Counted from the stretch's first letter, positions 1 to 8,104 are shown. The stretch is DNA of 26,724 nt from Winogradskyella_A sp963966315 (GCA_963966315.1 CAWZYX010000032.1:1-26724); one strand, 5' to 3'. The notes: generated from the sequence alone by a model not told the origin. Made by a program: numbers and translations.

Positions 1-534
1 ATCCCCTCGCACTGCTGGTTACTGCACAAAGAAGACTTTGATAGGGTTGGAGGGTTTGAACCGGAGGTATATCCCGAAGATTACGATCTGTGCTTTCGAT
101 TTTATGAAAAAGGTATGAAGGTAATTGGACTCGATGCAATTCTGCATTACTGGCGTGATCGTTCCAACAGGATCTCTCGTACCTGGGAGGAATACAAGGA
201 CAATCGCTATTTTGATCTAAAGCTTCGCTATTTCTATAAACTAGACAGGGAACATCAACGTCCAATAGTTCTTTGGGGCGCCGGAAGAAATGGTAAAGAC
301 CTGGCTCAGAAGCTGCTCACCTACGAACAGGACCTGTTCTGGGTATGCGATAATGAACGCAAAATAGGAAAAGACATCTATGGGGTACGACTAAGGCCCT
401 ACTCGGAAATACGCCATTTGGAAAAACCGCAAATTATCATTGCGGTAGCCTCGCCCACAGGTAAAAAAGAAATTCAAAAACAATTAGACGCCTGGAAAAA
501 GTTGCCTGTTCGCGATTACTGGTTCTTTTCATAA
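1..534 (+). CDS. Family 2 glycosyltransferase, 3' part only (5' end outside the window)
   Basis: The frame is open from base 1, so this is the C-terminal 177 residues of a larger protein. Residues 16-29 read GGFEPEVYPEDYDL. This matches the GGFDE...EDYDL signature of GT2 (GT-A fold) glycosyltransferases, where the Asp of the ED motif is the likely catalytic base. Family knowledge: such enzymes transfer a sugar from a nucleotide sugar to a glycan or lipid acceptor at the cytoplasmic membrane face. After a linker, residues about 88-175 form a second domain opening with VLWGAGRNGKDLA, a glycine-rich Rossmann-like turn, followed by alternating strands such as IIIAVAS. The second domain may bind a nucleotide or may only be structural. 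The stop codon lies inside a perfect palindrome (529-547). Donor and acceptor cannot be told from this fragment. Confidence 0.8.
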   Translation: MPSHCWLLHKEDFDRVGGFEPEVYPEDYDLCFRFYEKGMKVIGLDAILHYWRDRSNRISRTWEEYKDNRYFDLKLRYFYKLDREHQRPIVLWGAGRNGKDLAQKLLTYEQDLFWVCDNERKIGKDIYGVRLRPYSEIRHLEKPQIIIAVASPTGKKEIQKQLDAWKKLPVRDYWFFS

Positions 535-547
535 GCTCAGCTTATGA
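529..547. repeat. Perfect 9-bp inverted repeat over the glycosyltransferase stop codon
   Basis: Arms TCATAAGCT (529-537) and AGCTTATGA (539-547) are exact reverse complements around one central C. The TAA stop (532-534) lies in the left arm. As RNA this folds to a 7-bp stem with a 5-base loop. The following bases include a short T run (551-554), too weak for a confident intrinsic terminator. It may protect the 3' end of the mRNA or be a protein-binding site. Confidence 0.5.
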
Positions 548-566
548 GAATTTTGAACGAGATTGG

Positions 567-595
567 TTGATTTATCTTCAAGTTGTCTAGCTTTG
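567..595 (+). promoter_or_regulatory. Bacteroidetes-type promoter for the hydrolase-DoxX-GH16-MFS operon
   Basis: The -7 element TAGCTTTG (588-595) fits TAnnTTTG exactly. A TTG at 567-569 sits 18 bases upstream, where the -33 element is expected. Transcription would start near 602, giving a leader of about 50 nt before the start at 655. This is the best two-part promoter match in the window. Confidence 0.55.
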
Positions 596-654
596 ATAAA
601 AGTTCTGGAAGGCATGTCAGTTTTTACTATTAAATTTATCTGAACACCCAACCG

Positions 655-1602
655 ATGAGACCCTTAAAAAATATAATAAAGCTGCTGCTCGTTCTACTTG
701 CGGGGTTGTTTCTGCTTGTGCTGGTTATTTTCGGTCACCGGGACATTCCACTTGAAGATTTAAAAGCAAAGTACGGACAGCCACCCTCTGGTTTTATATC
801 CATCAACGGCATGCAGGTCCATTACCGTGACGAAGGACCAGTGACAGACAGTATTCCGCTGGTTTTGATCCATGGAACCGGTAGCAGCCTTCACACTTTC
901 AATGCCTGGACCAATAAGTTAAAAGAAACACGTCGGGTCATTCGGATGGATCTCCCTGGATATGGACTTACAGGCCCCTTCCCCAACCGTGATTACAGCA
1001 TGGCACATTACCTTGAGTTTTTGGCCGCTTTTATGAAAGCTTTAAGTATTAAGTATTGTGTTCTGGGAGGTAACTCTCTTGGGGGAGGCATTGCCTGGCG
1101 ATACACCCTGCAACACCCCAATACGGTACATCAACTCATACTTATCGACGCCTCCGGGTATCCCACTGCTTCTATGAGCAGACCGCTTGCCTTTCAACTG
1201 GCGGAGCTTCCCATTATAAAGAACATCTTTACCATTGTTACTCCAAAGTTTGTCGCTCGCTCTAGTGTGGAAAATGTTTATGCAGATCCTTCTTTAGTAT
1301 CAGACAGCCTCGTAGATCGCTATTTTGAGCTTACCCTTCGAGCGGGTAACAGGCAGGCCTTTGCGGATCGATTGGCTGTTGAGCACGACCCTGAGGATCA
1401 TAAAGATATCGTCACTATAAGCCAACCCACATTAATTCTCTGGGGTGATAAAGACGCTCTTATACCACTAGAGATGGCTCATCGATTTCATGAGGACCTC
1501 AGGCAGAGCACCCTTATTGTCCTCAAAGAGGTGGGGCATGTCCCCATGGAGGAGCAGCCTTTTGAGAGCCTCAAAGCCGTTAGGGCCTTTATCAACAGAT
1601 AA
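655..1602 (+). CDS. Alpha/beta hydrolase with N-terminal membrane anchor
   Basis: A 315-residue alpha/beta-hydrolase-fold enzyme. Residues 8-27 are a strongly hydrophobic helix after a basic start, so it is probably anchored in the inner membrane or exported. HGTGSS (73-78) is the oxyanion-hole loop. The nucleophile elbow GGNSLGGG gives Ser141. The acid is probably Asp267 in WGDKDALIP and the base His295 in GHVPMEE, so the triad is complete. Family members hydrolyse esters, lactones or epoxides, and the substrate here is not evident. It is the first gene of a four-gene operon (gaps of 32, 13 and 18 bp to the following genes). The ATG at 655 lies about 50 nt below a good promoter. It is unlikely to be the kynurenine formamidase missing from the distant kynurenine operon. 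Confidence 0.85.
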   Translation: MRPLKNIIKLLLVLLAGLFLLVLVIFGHRDIPLEDLKAKYGQPPSGFISINGMQVHYRDEGPVTDSIPLVLIHGTGSSLHTFNAWTNKLKETRRVIRMDLPGYGLTGPFPNRDYSMAHYLEFLAAFMKALSIKYCVLGGNSLGGGIAWRYTLQHPNTVHQLILIDASGYPTASMSRPLAFQLAELPIIKNIFTIVTPKFVARSSVENVYADPSLVSDSLVDRYFELTLRAGNRQAFADRLAVEHDPEDHKDIVTISQPTLILWGDKDALIPLEMAHRFHEDLRQSTLIVLKEVGHVPMEEQPFESLKAVRAFINR

Positions 1603-1634
1603 TTGTACCTTTAAGCATCTTACAGGAAGATACA

Positions 1635-2345
1635 GTGAAAACATTTGAGCAGTTTTATGCAGCAATGCGTTCCAACCGCTGGTACTGGCTTTTCTACTTA
1701 TTCTGCCGCTTGTCGCTGGCCTACGCTTTTATTGTGGCAGGCCTTGTAAAAGTATTTGGAGAACGCTTTGCCAGTGGCCTTTCTGCTGTGCATCCCATGG
1801 GCGCCTACTTAGAGGCATTGCACCACACGGGATATTATTACACCTTTATTGGCATCGCTCAGGTAATTGCAGCGATCATGCTGTTGATTCCCAGGACAGT
1901 CCTTCTTGGAGCCTTGCTCTATTTGCCAATTATTGTCAACATCTGGGTTCTTTCCTTTGCCGTTCGCTTCGAGGGGTCCATAGTAACCGCTCCACTAATG
2001 ACATTTGCCAATGTATTCCTACTGGTCTGGCATTACGACCGACTGAGATACCTGCTCCCTTCTTTGCACGATTCTCCGCCGGGCATCTTTAAAAAACCTG
2101 AACGCTATAGGACTAAATTCCCATTTCTATTTTTTACAATGGTCCTGCTTGTTAGTGTTCTTACTGTTTTATATGCCCAATTTGGGTATGAGATCATGCC
2201 ACGCAATTCCATTTCAGATTGTAAACAACAGTTTGAGGGCTCAGAGAAGCAAACAGCCGGTTATGCCTTTTGCGAATGTATTCATTCAGAGGGGACACCT
2301 CTTGACCAATGCCTTAAAAATTATAACGTATCAAAAACCAACTAA
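1635..2345 (+). CDS. DoxX-like integral membrane protein
   Basis: A 236-residue protein with about five hydrophobic segments. Four lie in the first 135 residues, and a fifth near residues 160-180 precedes a polar tail containing three Cys. The opening segment (FCRLSLAYAFIVAGLVKVFG) has the pattern of DoxX/DoxX-like proteins: a helix with a conserved Arg, then a short loop containing KVFG. Family roles are poorly defined (quinone-linked redox, oxidative stress). The GTG start at 1635 follows AGGAAG. An internal ATG at 1665 would leave the first helix intact and is an alternative. It lies 32 bp after the hydrolase and 13 bp before the GH16 gene, so co-transcription is likely. The Cys-bearing C-terminal tail (CKQQFEGSEK...FCECIHSEG...QC) could form disulfides if periplasmic. 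Function inferred only at family level. Confidence 0.7.
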   Translation: MKTFEQFYAAMRSNRWYWLFYLFCRLSLAYAFIVAGLVKVFGERFASGLSAVHPMGAYLEALHHTGYYYTFIGIAQVIAAIMLLIPRTVLLGALLYLPIIVNIWVLSFAVRFEGSIVTAPLMTFANVFLLVWHYDRLRYLLPSLHDSPPGIFKKPERYRTKFPFLFFTMVLLVSVLTVLYAQFGYEIMPRNSISDCKQQFEGSEKQTAGYAFCECIHSEGTPLDQCLKNYNVSKTN

Positions 2346-2358
2346 TTGAAATACCATC

Positions 2359-3195
2359 ATGAAGAAAATTATTTTAGGCTGTATTTTTGCAGCAATAGTG
2401 ATGATCAGCAGCCTTGCTTTTATGACAAATAAAGATTTGACCACGCGATCGGGCGATGAATGGCAACTGATCTGGTCCGATGAATTTGAAGGACCAGAGC
2501 TCAATACCAATTTCTGGAACCGACAGGTAGAAAAAGCAGGCCGCTTCAATGAGGAGTGGCAGCGCTACACCAACAAAAAGGCTAATGCCTATTTGGAGAA
2601 CAACTGTCTCGTGATAGAGGCCATCCATCATGGCAAGAAACACGGAATGGATCAATACAGTTCTGCCCGATTAAATACAGCAGGTAAGTTCACCTTTAAA
2701 TACGGGAAGGTCTCAGCCCGTATCAAGCTACCCTACGGCATGGGCATCTGGCCGGCATTTTGGATGCTGGGGGCCAACATTGATGAAAACGGTGGAGACA
2801 CCTCATGGCCACTCTGCGGTGAAATTGATATACTGGAACTATACGGGGCTAAAAACGATGCCGTGGTTGAGGCCAATATTCACTATGCTGATGCCTCAGG
2901 CAGACATGCTATGATGGGATCCGAATCCTTTGAGCTGGACCGCGGCATCTTTGCAGATGACTTTCACTTGTTTGAATTGGAATGGACTCCCAAAACCATC
3001 AGCTGGTCCGTTGATGGCAAGACCTATGCATCTACTTCCATAGCCTCTGAAGAGTTTTCTGAATTTCACAAAGAATTCTTTCTCTTACTGAATATTGCCG
3101 TGGGGGGTACCTTTGCGGGACGACCTGACTCCAGTTCTGTATTCCCACAAAAAATGTATGTAGACTGGATACGGGTATACCAAAAGCCCGAGTGA
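2359..3195 (+). CDS. Secreted glycoside hydrolase family 16 (laminarinase-type beta-glucanase)
   Basis: 278 residues: an N-terminal signal or anchor (about 1-22), then one GH16 beta-jelly-roll domain to the end. The catalytic signature GEIDILE is at 154-160, giving nucleophile Glu155, helper Asp157 and acid/base Glu160. Flanking family features are WSDEFEG near the start, WPAFWMLG (131-138), a HLFELEW strand and the terminal MYVDWIRVYQK. This layout fits endo-beta-1,3(1,4)-glucanases (laminarinases) that retain anomeric configuration. Family knowledge: marine flavobacteria use them on algal laminarin. No carbohydrate-binding module or type-9 secretion tail is visible, and no SusC/SusD pair is nearby, so this is not a classical polysaccharide utilisation locus. 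It sits in an operon with an MFS transporter that could import products. The exact glucan is not determined. Confidence 0.9.
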   Translation: MKKIILGCIFAAIVMISSLAFMTNKDLTTRSGDEWQLIWSDEFEGPELNTNFWNRQVEKAGRFNEEWQRYTNKKANAYLENNCLVIEAIHHGKKHGMDQYSSARLNTAGKFTFKYGKVSARIKLPYGMGIWPAFWMLGANIDENGGDTSWPLCGEIDILELYGAKNDAVVEANIHYADASGRHAMMGSESFELDRGIFADDFHLFELEWTPKTISWSVDGKTYASTSIASEEFSEFHKEFFLLLNIAVGGTFAGRPDSSSVFPQKMYVDWIRVYQKPE

Positions 3196-3213
3196 CCCCT
3201 AAGCGATCCTATT

Positions 3214-4398
3214 TTGGTAAAAAAGTATATTCTCCCTGTCATCGTCCTCTCTCAATTTTGCTGCACCTCCCTGTGGTTTGCAGGAAACGGAATCATGAAT
3301 GATCTGGTGCAGGCCTTTGGTCTGAATGCCGGTGCTTTGGGGCATTTAACCTCAGCGGTTCAGCTGGGTTTTATTACGGGTACCCTGTGTTTTGCCATTC
3401 TTACTGTTGTTGATCGGTTTTCACCTTCCAAAGTGTTTTTTAGCTGTGCTGCTGCCGGAGCGCTGTTCAACCTGGGGTTGTTGTGGCCTGAGAACAGCTT
3501 CTGGAGTATTCTGTGGTTTCGATTTTTCACTGGGTTTTTTCTGGCAGGCATCTATCCTGTAGGAATGAAAATTGCTGCCGACTATTTCAGCAAGGGTCTG
3601 GGCAAGTCACTCGGCTTTCTGGTCGGCGCACTCGTATTGGGAACGGCCTCTCCACACCTGTTCAAAAATATGACCCAGAACATCTCATGGAATGCCGTAA
3701 TTATTATAATTTCACTCATTGCCATTTTTGGAGGATTACTTTTGATGCTATTGGTCCCTGACGGACCATACCGAAAGGCAGGGCAAAAACTAAACCTCTT
3801 CGCCTTTTTGGAAGTGTTCAGAGATCAGCAGTTTCGCGCCTCTGCTTTTGGATATTTCGGTCATATGTGGGAGCTCTATGCCTTCTGGACCTTTGTTCCG
3901 GTAATGCTGAAAAGCTATAAGCACATACAACCCGGTAGCGCATTTGAGACTTCCCTGTGGAGCTTTTTAATCATTGGTATTGGCGGACTGTCCTGCGTGA
4001 TGGGTGGCCTTCTGTCACAGTCATTTGGCACTAGGAGGACAGCCTCTACAGCACTTCTTCTGTCGGGACTTTGCTGCCTGCTGTCACCTTTGGTGTTTCA
4101 GACAAACAGCTCCATTCTATTTCTGGGTTTTCTGCTATTCTGGGGCATGGTGGTCATTGCCGACTCTCCCCTATTTTCAACAATGGTGGCAAATAATGCT
4201 CCTCCTGAAATAAAAGGTACGGCTTTAACGACAGTGAATTGTATAGGTTTTGCCATAACCATCATTAGTATTCAATTGATCAACTGGTTGCAAACATGGA
4301 CCGATTCTCTGGCGATCTACATGATTTTGGCGCTAGGGCCCGTATTTGGTTTAGTGGCCCTGAGGATAAATAACACAGCGATGACCACTGGAACATAG
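3214..4398 (+). CDS. Major facilitator superfamily transporter
   Basis: A 394-residue protein with about 12 hydrophobic helices. TM1 carries SLWFAGNGI, a pattern common in the CynX/NNP-like branch of MFS. The next helix follows GALGHLTSAVQLGFITGT. A central polar loop (residues about 185-210, PDGPYRKAGQKLN) separates the six-helix halves. The start is TTG at 3214, 18 bp after the GH16 stop. The next in-frame ATG would cut into TM1, so TTG is preferred. Co-transcription with the hydrolase, DoxX-like protein and beta-glucanase suggests uptake or export of a small molecule made by them, but the substrate cannot be read from sequence. The 3' end is enclosed in a long imperfect stem (4380-4435). 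Confidence 0.85.
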   Translation: MVKKYILPVIVLSQFCCTSLWFAGNGIMNDLVQAFGLNAGALGHLTSAVQLGFITGTLCFAILTVVDRFSPSKVFFSCAAAGALFNLGLLWPENSFWSILWFRFFTGFFLAGIYPVGMKIAADYFSKGLGKSLGFLVGALVLGTASPHLFKNMTQNISWNAVIIIISLIAIFGGLLLMLLVPDGPYRKAGQKLNLFAFLEVFRDQQFRASAFGYFGHMWELYAFWTFVPVMLKSYKHIQPGSAFETSLWSFLIIGIGGLSCVMGGLLSQSFGTRRTASTALLLSGLCCLLSPLVFQTNSSILFLGFLLFWGMVVIADSPLFSTMVANNAPPEIKGTALTTVNCIGFAITIISIQLINWLQTWTDSLAIYMILALGPVFGLVALRINNTAMTTGT

Positions 4399-4435
4399 AA
4401 ATGACGTATATTTAGTAGACCCCAGTGTTGTCATC
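4380..4435. repeat. Imperfect 12-bp inverted repeat enclosing the MFS stop codon
   Basis: The left arm GATGACCACTGG (4380-4391) pairs with CCAGTG-TT-GTCATC (4422-4435) as two 6-bp blocks, with a TT bulge on the right arm. The 30-base loop contains the MFS stop (4396-4398). No T-run follows the right arm, so it is not a standard intrinsic terminator. It could stabilise the mRNA 3' end or be a two-site operator before the gene at 4468. Confidence 0.45.
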
Positions 4436-4467
4436 GTTAACCGGCCTGCTCGTTTTTAAGATCGAAA

Positions 4468-5382
4468 ATGCTCACCAGATCACTTATTTTTTTTGTGCTT
4501 ATTCTGGTTTCTCTGGTTCATGGGCAAGAGCAGCGTCTCGATGTTTTTACAATTAATAGCACATACGGTTTTCCAAGTACATTCGACTCCATTTACAATG
4601 GAAAAGCATCTGAAAAGGGAATGATGGCCTCAGTAGTTGTGCCTGTCACCCTGTCCAGCAAGACCATCTGGTACTCCAGTCTGAACTATTTTTACTGGGG
4701 ACTCAGCAATGATGAAATCATGAACGAAGTCATCATGAATCCGATCGATGTGCATGGCTTTATTCTAAGAACGGGCATTATTCAGGAACTCAAAAATGGT
4801 CACACGCTCCAACTGATACTCGCCCCTCGTTTTATGACCGATTTTCGAAATGTCAATACAACACATCTGCAGTTTGGTGCCATTGCCACTTACGGTAAGC
4901 AGCAAAATGAAGGGCTGAGACTTGGCTTTGGCGCCTTGTTTAATCAGGAGTTCTTTGGGCCCAATTTGGTGCCCCTTATTGATCTGGAATGGAAGCTGAA
5001 CCACAAATGGACCCTTGTTGGCTTGTTCCCGGTCTACGGCAAACTCAAATATCAGGTTCATCAGAAATTAGACCTTGGATGGAGTCACTTTGGCCTGATC
5101 ACCACCTATCGCCTCGGAGATCCTTCCTATGAAGGTGACTATATCGATCGGCGCAGTATTGATGAAGCACTTTATGCCAGGTACCAGCTGTTCGGTGACT
5201 TTTTTATGGAGGCCCGAGTGGGATATTCTTTTGGAAGAAGTTATACCCAGTATGCGTCCGATCAAAAAGTGGATTTCACACTTCCCCTCATCAGTATTGG
5301 TGACGACCGAAGGGCAAGAACCGCATCCGTACAGAGTGGGTTCATCACCAGTTTACGAATCGTTTACAGCATTAATCTCTAA
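4468..5382 (+). CDS. Secreted hypothetical protein, probable outer-membrane barrel (DUF6268-like)
   Basis: 304 residues with a clear signal peptide (MLTRSLIFFVLILVSLVHG, cleavage near HGQ). The rest is dominated by alternating polar/hydrophobic stretches with many Tyr, Trp and Gly residues, for example KTIWYSSLNYFYWG, HTLQLILAPRF and FFMEARVGYSFGRSY. It ends in a strand SLRIVYSINL. This is the pattern of a small outer-membrane beta-barrel and resembles proteins annotated DUF6268. That family name is my recall and is not verified. No catalytic motif was seen. It lies 69 bp after the MFS gene, with a one-mismatch -7 element (TATATTTA, 4407-4414) inside the stem loop, so it may have its own promoter or be read through from the operon. 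Confidence 0.65.
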   Translation: MLTRSLIFFVLILVSLVHGQEQRLDVFTINSTYGFPSTFDSIYNGKASEKGMMASVVVPVTLSSKTIWYSSLNYFYWGLSNDEIMNEVIMNPIDVHGFILRTGIIQELKNGHTLQLILAPRFMTDFRNVNTTHLQFGAIATYGKQQNEGLRLGFGALFNQEFFGPNLVPLIDLEWKLNHKWTLVGLFPVYGKLKYQVHQKLDLGWSHFGLITTYRLGDPSYEGDYIDRRSIDEALYARYQLFGDFFMEARVGYSFGRSYTQYASDQKVDFTLPLISIGDDRRARTASVQSGFITSLRIVYSINL

Positions 5383-5388
5383 TACAAT

Positions 5389-5436
5389 AATTAATCCATA
5401 CTGTAGCACAGAACAACCCTTCAAAATTAATCCATA
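5389..5436. repeat. 12-bp direct repeat upstream of the DUF5996 gene
   Basis: AATTAATCCATA occurs at 5389-5400 and again at 5425-5436, 36 bp start to start, in the only non-coding gap before the DUF5996 gene. It may be a tandem regulator site or a chance AT-rich repeat. Confidence 0.35.
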
Positions 5437-5476
5437 TTTCAACACCTTCAAGCTCATTACAAAAACCTAAAAGAAT

Positions 5477-6418
5477 ATGAATCCTCAGCATCATTGGCCC
5501 ATCATCAGCTTTCCCGAAATTCAGGACACCCTTGCAACGCTTCACCACTGGATCCAGATCATTGGAAAGGTCCGATTAAAAACCATGCCCTGGCAAAATC
5601 ATTCCTGGCATACCACTCTGTACGTGACTCCAACCGGTTTTTCAACGCACGGCATTCCTTTTGAAGGACGTGTCTTTGAAATTGATTTGAACTTTAAAGA
5701 CCATAAACTCGTCGTTTCCTGTTCTAATTATGGATCGGAAGAAATGGATTTACAACCGATGACCGTCGCTAAGTTTTACAAATCACTCTTTAAAATGATG
5801 GAGCATATGGGCATTCATGTAACAATTCATGCGGTTCCCAATGAGATGGAACCGGCCATACCATTTGCGGAAAACACGATTAATAGAAGCTACGATCCTC
5901 ATGCGGCTCAAACCATCTGGAAAGCCTTCCTGGCAGCCAGCGAAGTGTTCACTCGGTTCAGGTCCTCCTTCATAGGAAAATCCAGCCCTGTTCACTTGTT
6001 CTGGGGTGCTTTTGATCTGGCGGTGACGCGATTTTCGGGTAATACAGCACCTTTGCACCCGGGAGGCATGCCCAATATGCCCCTAGAGGTGATGCAGGAA
6101 GCCTATTCACAAGAAGTGAGCAGTGCCGGCTTCTGGCCAGGTTCCAAAGACCATCCAACCCCATTTTTTTACTCCTATGCCTACCCGACAGGGGATGATT
6201 TCAAAGATCAGCCTGTACTCCCTGAGGCTGCTTTTTACAGCGAAGACTTTGGAGAGTTTATTTTAAATTATGAAGACGTGGTGAGCTCAAAAGCTCCGGA
6301 TGACAGACTCTTCGAATTCCTGCAAAGCACCTACGAAGCAGCTGCTAACACCTCAGACTGGAACAGAGCTTCTCTCGAAAAGGGAGATTACATCAATGGA
6401 AAGAAAAAAAGCCCCTGA
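5477..6418 (+). CDS. DUF5996 family protein
   Basis: 313 residues, soluble, no signal peptide. It opens with WPIISFPEIQDTLATLHHWIQIIGKVRL, followed by NHSWHTTLYVTPTGFSTHGIPF and FEIDLNF. This order is diagnostic of DUF5996: the DTLATLH-W-QI-GK-RL block, a WH..LYVT strand, then the FEIDF strand. The family is widespread and of unknown biochemical role. Later blocks include HLFWGAFDLAVTRFSG (about 174-189) and GFWPG (about 218-222), also typical of the family. The ATG at 5477 follows a 94-bp gap that contains a 12-bp direct repeat. Its stop codon (6416-6418) lies inside the stem of the convergent groL terminator. Confidence 0.8.
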   Translation: MNPQHHWPIISFPEIQDTLATLHHWIQIIGKVRLKTMPWQNHSWHTTLYVTPTGFSTHGIPFEGRVFEIDLNFKDHKLVVSCSNYGSEEMDLQPMTVAKFYKSLFKMMEHMGIHVTIHAVPNEMEPAIPFAENTINRSYDPHAAQTIWKAFLAASEVFTRFRSSFIGKSSPVHLFWGAFDLAVTRFSGNTAPLHPGGMPNMPLEVMQEAYSQEVSSAGFWPGSKDHPTPFFYSYAYPTGDDFKDQPVLPEAAFYSEDFGEFILNYEDVVSSKAPDDRLFEFLQSTYEAAANTSDWNRASLEKGDYINGKKKSP

Positions 6419-6431
6419 AAATTCAGAGGCT
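6404..6431 (-). terminator. Intrinsic terminator of groS-groL
   Basis: On the minus strand, AGCCTCTGAA pairs with TTCAGGGGCT (one G-U pair) around a TT loop. A run of seven T follows (complement of 6404-6410). It sits 27 bp beyond the groL stop and overlaps the last codons of the convergent DUF5996 gene. In the plus direction the T-tract is weak. Confidence 0.85.
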
Positions 6432-6457
6432 TTAACTTTATCAGAGATGCTTTTCAA

Positions 6458-8089
6458 TTACATCATGCCCGGCATTCCGCCACCACCCATTGGAGGCATT
6501 GCTGGTTCATCTTCTTTAATATCTACAAGAGCACACTCTGTAGTTAGGATCATTCCTGCTACCGAAGCAGCGTTTTCAAGTGCGATACGTGTCACCTTCT
6601 TAGGATCTATGATCCCTGCATCAAGCATGTTCACGTAGGTCTCTGATTTGGCATCGTATCCAAAGTCCTTTTTCCCTTCCAGTACTTTATTGATCACCAC
6701 AGAGCCTTCACCCCCCGCATTTTCAACGATGGTTCTTAAAGGGGACTCAATCGCTCTGTTGACGATTTGCACACCGGTGGTCTCATCCAGATTATCGGTG
6801 GTGATTTTCTCCAATACTTTTTTGGCCCGTACAAAAGCAACTCCTCCACCAGCAACAATACCTTCTTCAACAGCAGCTCTGGTAGCATGAAGAGCATCAT
6901 CAACGCGGTCTTTCTTCTCTTTCATTTCCACTTCAGAAGCAGCTCCTACATATAGTACAGCAACACCACCAGCCAACTTAGCCAATCGTTCCTGTAGTTT
7001 CTCCTTATCGTAATCTGATGTGGTGGTTTCGATCTGCGCTTTGATCTGGTTCACTCTGGCTTTTATGTCAGCCGCTTTACCATTACCGTTCACTATGGTT
7101 GTGTTGTCCTTATCAACGGTCACTGTTTCTGCAGTTCCGAGCATAGACAGGTCAGCATTTTCCAATGAGAATCCTCTTTCCTCAGAGATCACCGTGCCAC
7201 CCGTTAGAATAGCAATATCCTCTAACATCGCCTTACGTCTGTCCCCAAACCCAGGGGCCTTTACAGCAGCTATCTTCAATCCACCTCTCAGTTTGTTGAC
7301 TACCAATGTAGCAAGGGCCTGCCCCTCAACGTCTTCAGCAATGATGAGCAAAGGACGTCCGGACTGCGCTACTGGTTCCAGTATTGGAAGGATCTCCTGA
7401 AGATTTGAGATCTTTTTATCAAACAATAAGATGTATGGGTTCTCGAGGTCTGCGATCATTTTGTCTGCATCCGTTACAAAGTAAGGTGAAAGGTAGCCAC
7501 GATCAAATTGCATGCCTTCCACAACATCTACATAGGTATCTGTTCCTTTTGCTTCTTCAACAGTGATCACTCCTTCCTTTCCTACTTTCCCAAAAGCCTC
7601 AGCGATCAATTCACCAATGGTGCTGTCGTTGTTCGCAGAAATGGAAGCCACCTGCTGAATTTTCTCAGAAGAGTTACCTACTTTCTGAGACTGCTTGTCC
7701 AGATTGGCTACTATTGCCTCTACAGCCTTGTCTATTCCTCTCTTTAAATCCATTGGATTAGCACCGGCAGCCACATTCTTTAGCCCTTCTTTAACGATTG
7801 CCTGAGCCAAAACTGTAGCCGTTGTTGTACCGTCACCTGCGAGGTCATTGGTTTTAGAGGCTACCTCCTTTACCATTTGAGCTCCCATATTTTCAAGCTC
7901 GTCTTCAAGCTCTACTTCTTTTGCAACCGATACCCCGTCTTTTGTGACCTGGGGTGCTCCAAAAGATTTACCAATGATCACATTTCTTCCCTTAGGACCT
8001 AAGGTTACTTTTACCGCATTTGCCAGTGCATCTACACCGCGTTTTAATCCGTCGCGTGCTTCAATATCAAATTTTATATCTCTTGCCAT
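6458..8089 (-). CDS. groL: 60 kDa chaperonin GroEL
   Basis: 543 residues, full length for GroEL. Recognisable blocks: KFDIEARDGLKRGVDALANAVKVTLGPKGRNV at the start, the ATP-binding GDGTTTATVLAQAI loop near residues 86-99, apical-domain SPYFVTD, GGVAVLYVGAASEVE, and a C-terminal Gly/Met-rich tail ending GGGGMPGMM. It forms the double seven-membered ring that folds cytosolic proteins with GroES and ATP. It is the second gene of groS-groL, 79 bp downstream of groS. The gap contains a 6-bp-arm hairpin. A strong terminator follows. No second groL is in the window. Confidence 0.99.
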   Translation of the reverse strand: MARDIKFDIEARDGLKRGVDALANAVKVTLGPKGRNVIIGKSFGAPQVTKDGVSVAKEVELEDELENMGAQMVKEVASKTNDLAGDGTTTATVLAQAIVKEGLKNVAAGANPMDLKRGIDKAVEAIVANLDKQSQKVGNSSEKIQQVASISANNDSTIGELIAEAFGKVGKEGVITVEEAKGTDTYVDVVEGMQFDRGYLSPYFVTDADKMIADLENPYILLFDKKISNLQEILPILEPVAQSGRPLLIIAEDVEGQALATLVVNKLRGGLKIAAVKAPGFGDRRKAMLEDIAILTGGTVISEERGFSLENADLSMLGTAETVTVDKDNTTIVNGNGKAADIKARVNQIKAQIETTTSDYDKEKLQERLAKLAGGVAVLYVGAASEVEMKEKKDRVDDALHATRAAVEEGIVAGGGVAFVRAKKVLEKITTDNLDETTGVQIVNRAIESPLRTIVENAGGEGSVVINKVLEGKKDFGYDAKSETYVNMLDAGIIDPKKVTRIALENAASVAGMILTTECALVDIKEDEPAMPPMGGGGMPGMM

Positions 8090-8104
8090 TTGTTTATCTT
8101 TTTA

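Noticed and set aside
655..1602. Alpha/beta hydrolase as the missing kynurenine formamidase
   Set aside because: It is membrane-anchored, 10 kb from the kynurenine operon, and belongs to a different operon with a GH16 enzyme.
5129..5470. Plus-strand 113-codon frame overlapping the end of the barrel-like protein
   Set aside because: Most of it lies in another frame of the 4468-5382 gene, which has a signal peptide and strand pattern. The extension into the gap has no supporting motif.
7020..7400. Open plus-strand frame inside groL
   Set aside because: It is a shadow of a highly conserved chaperonin gene; low-complexity Ser/Pro/Val translation without motifs.
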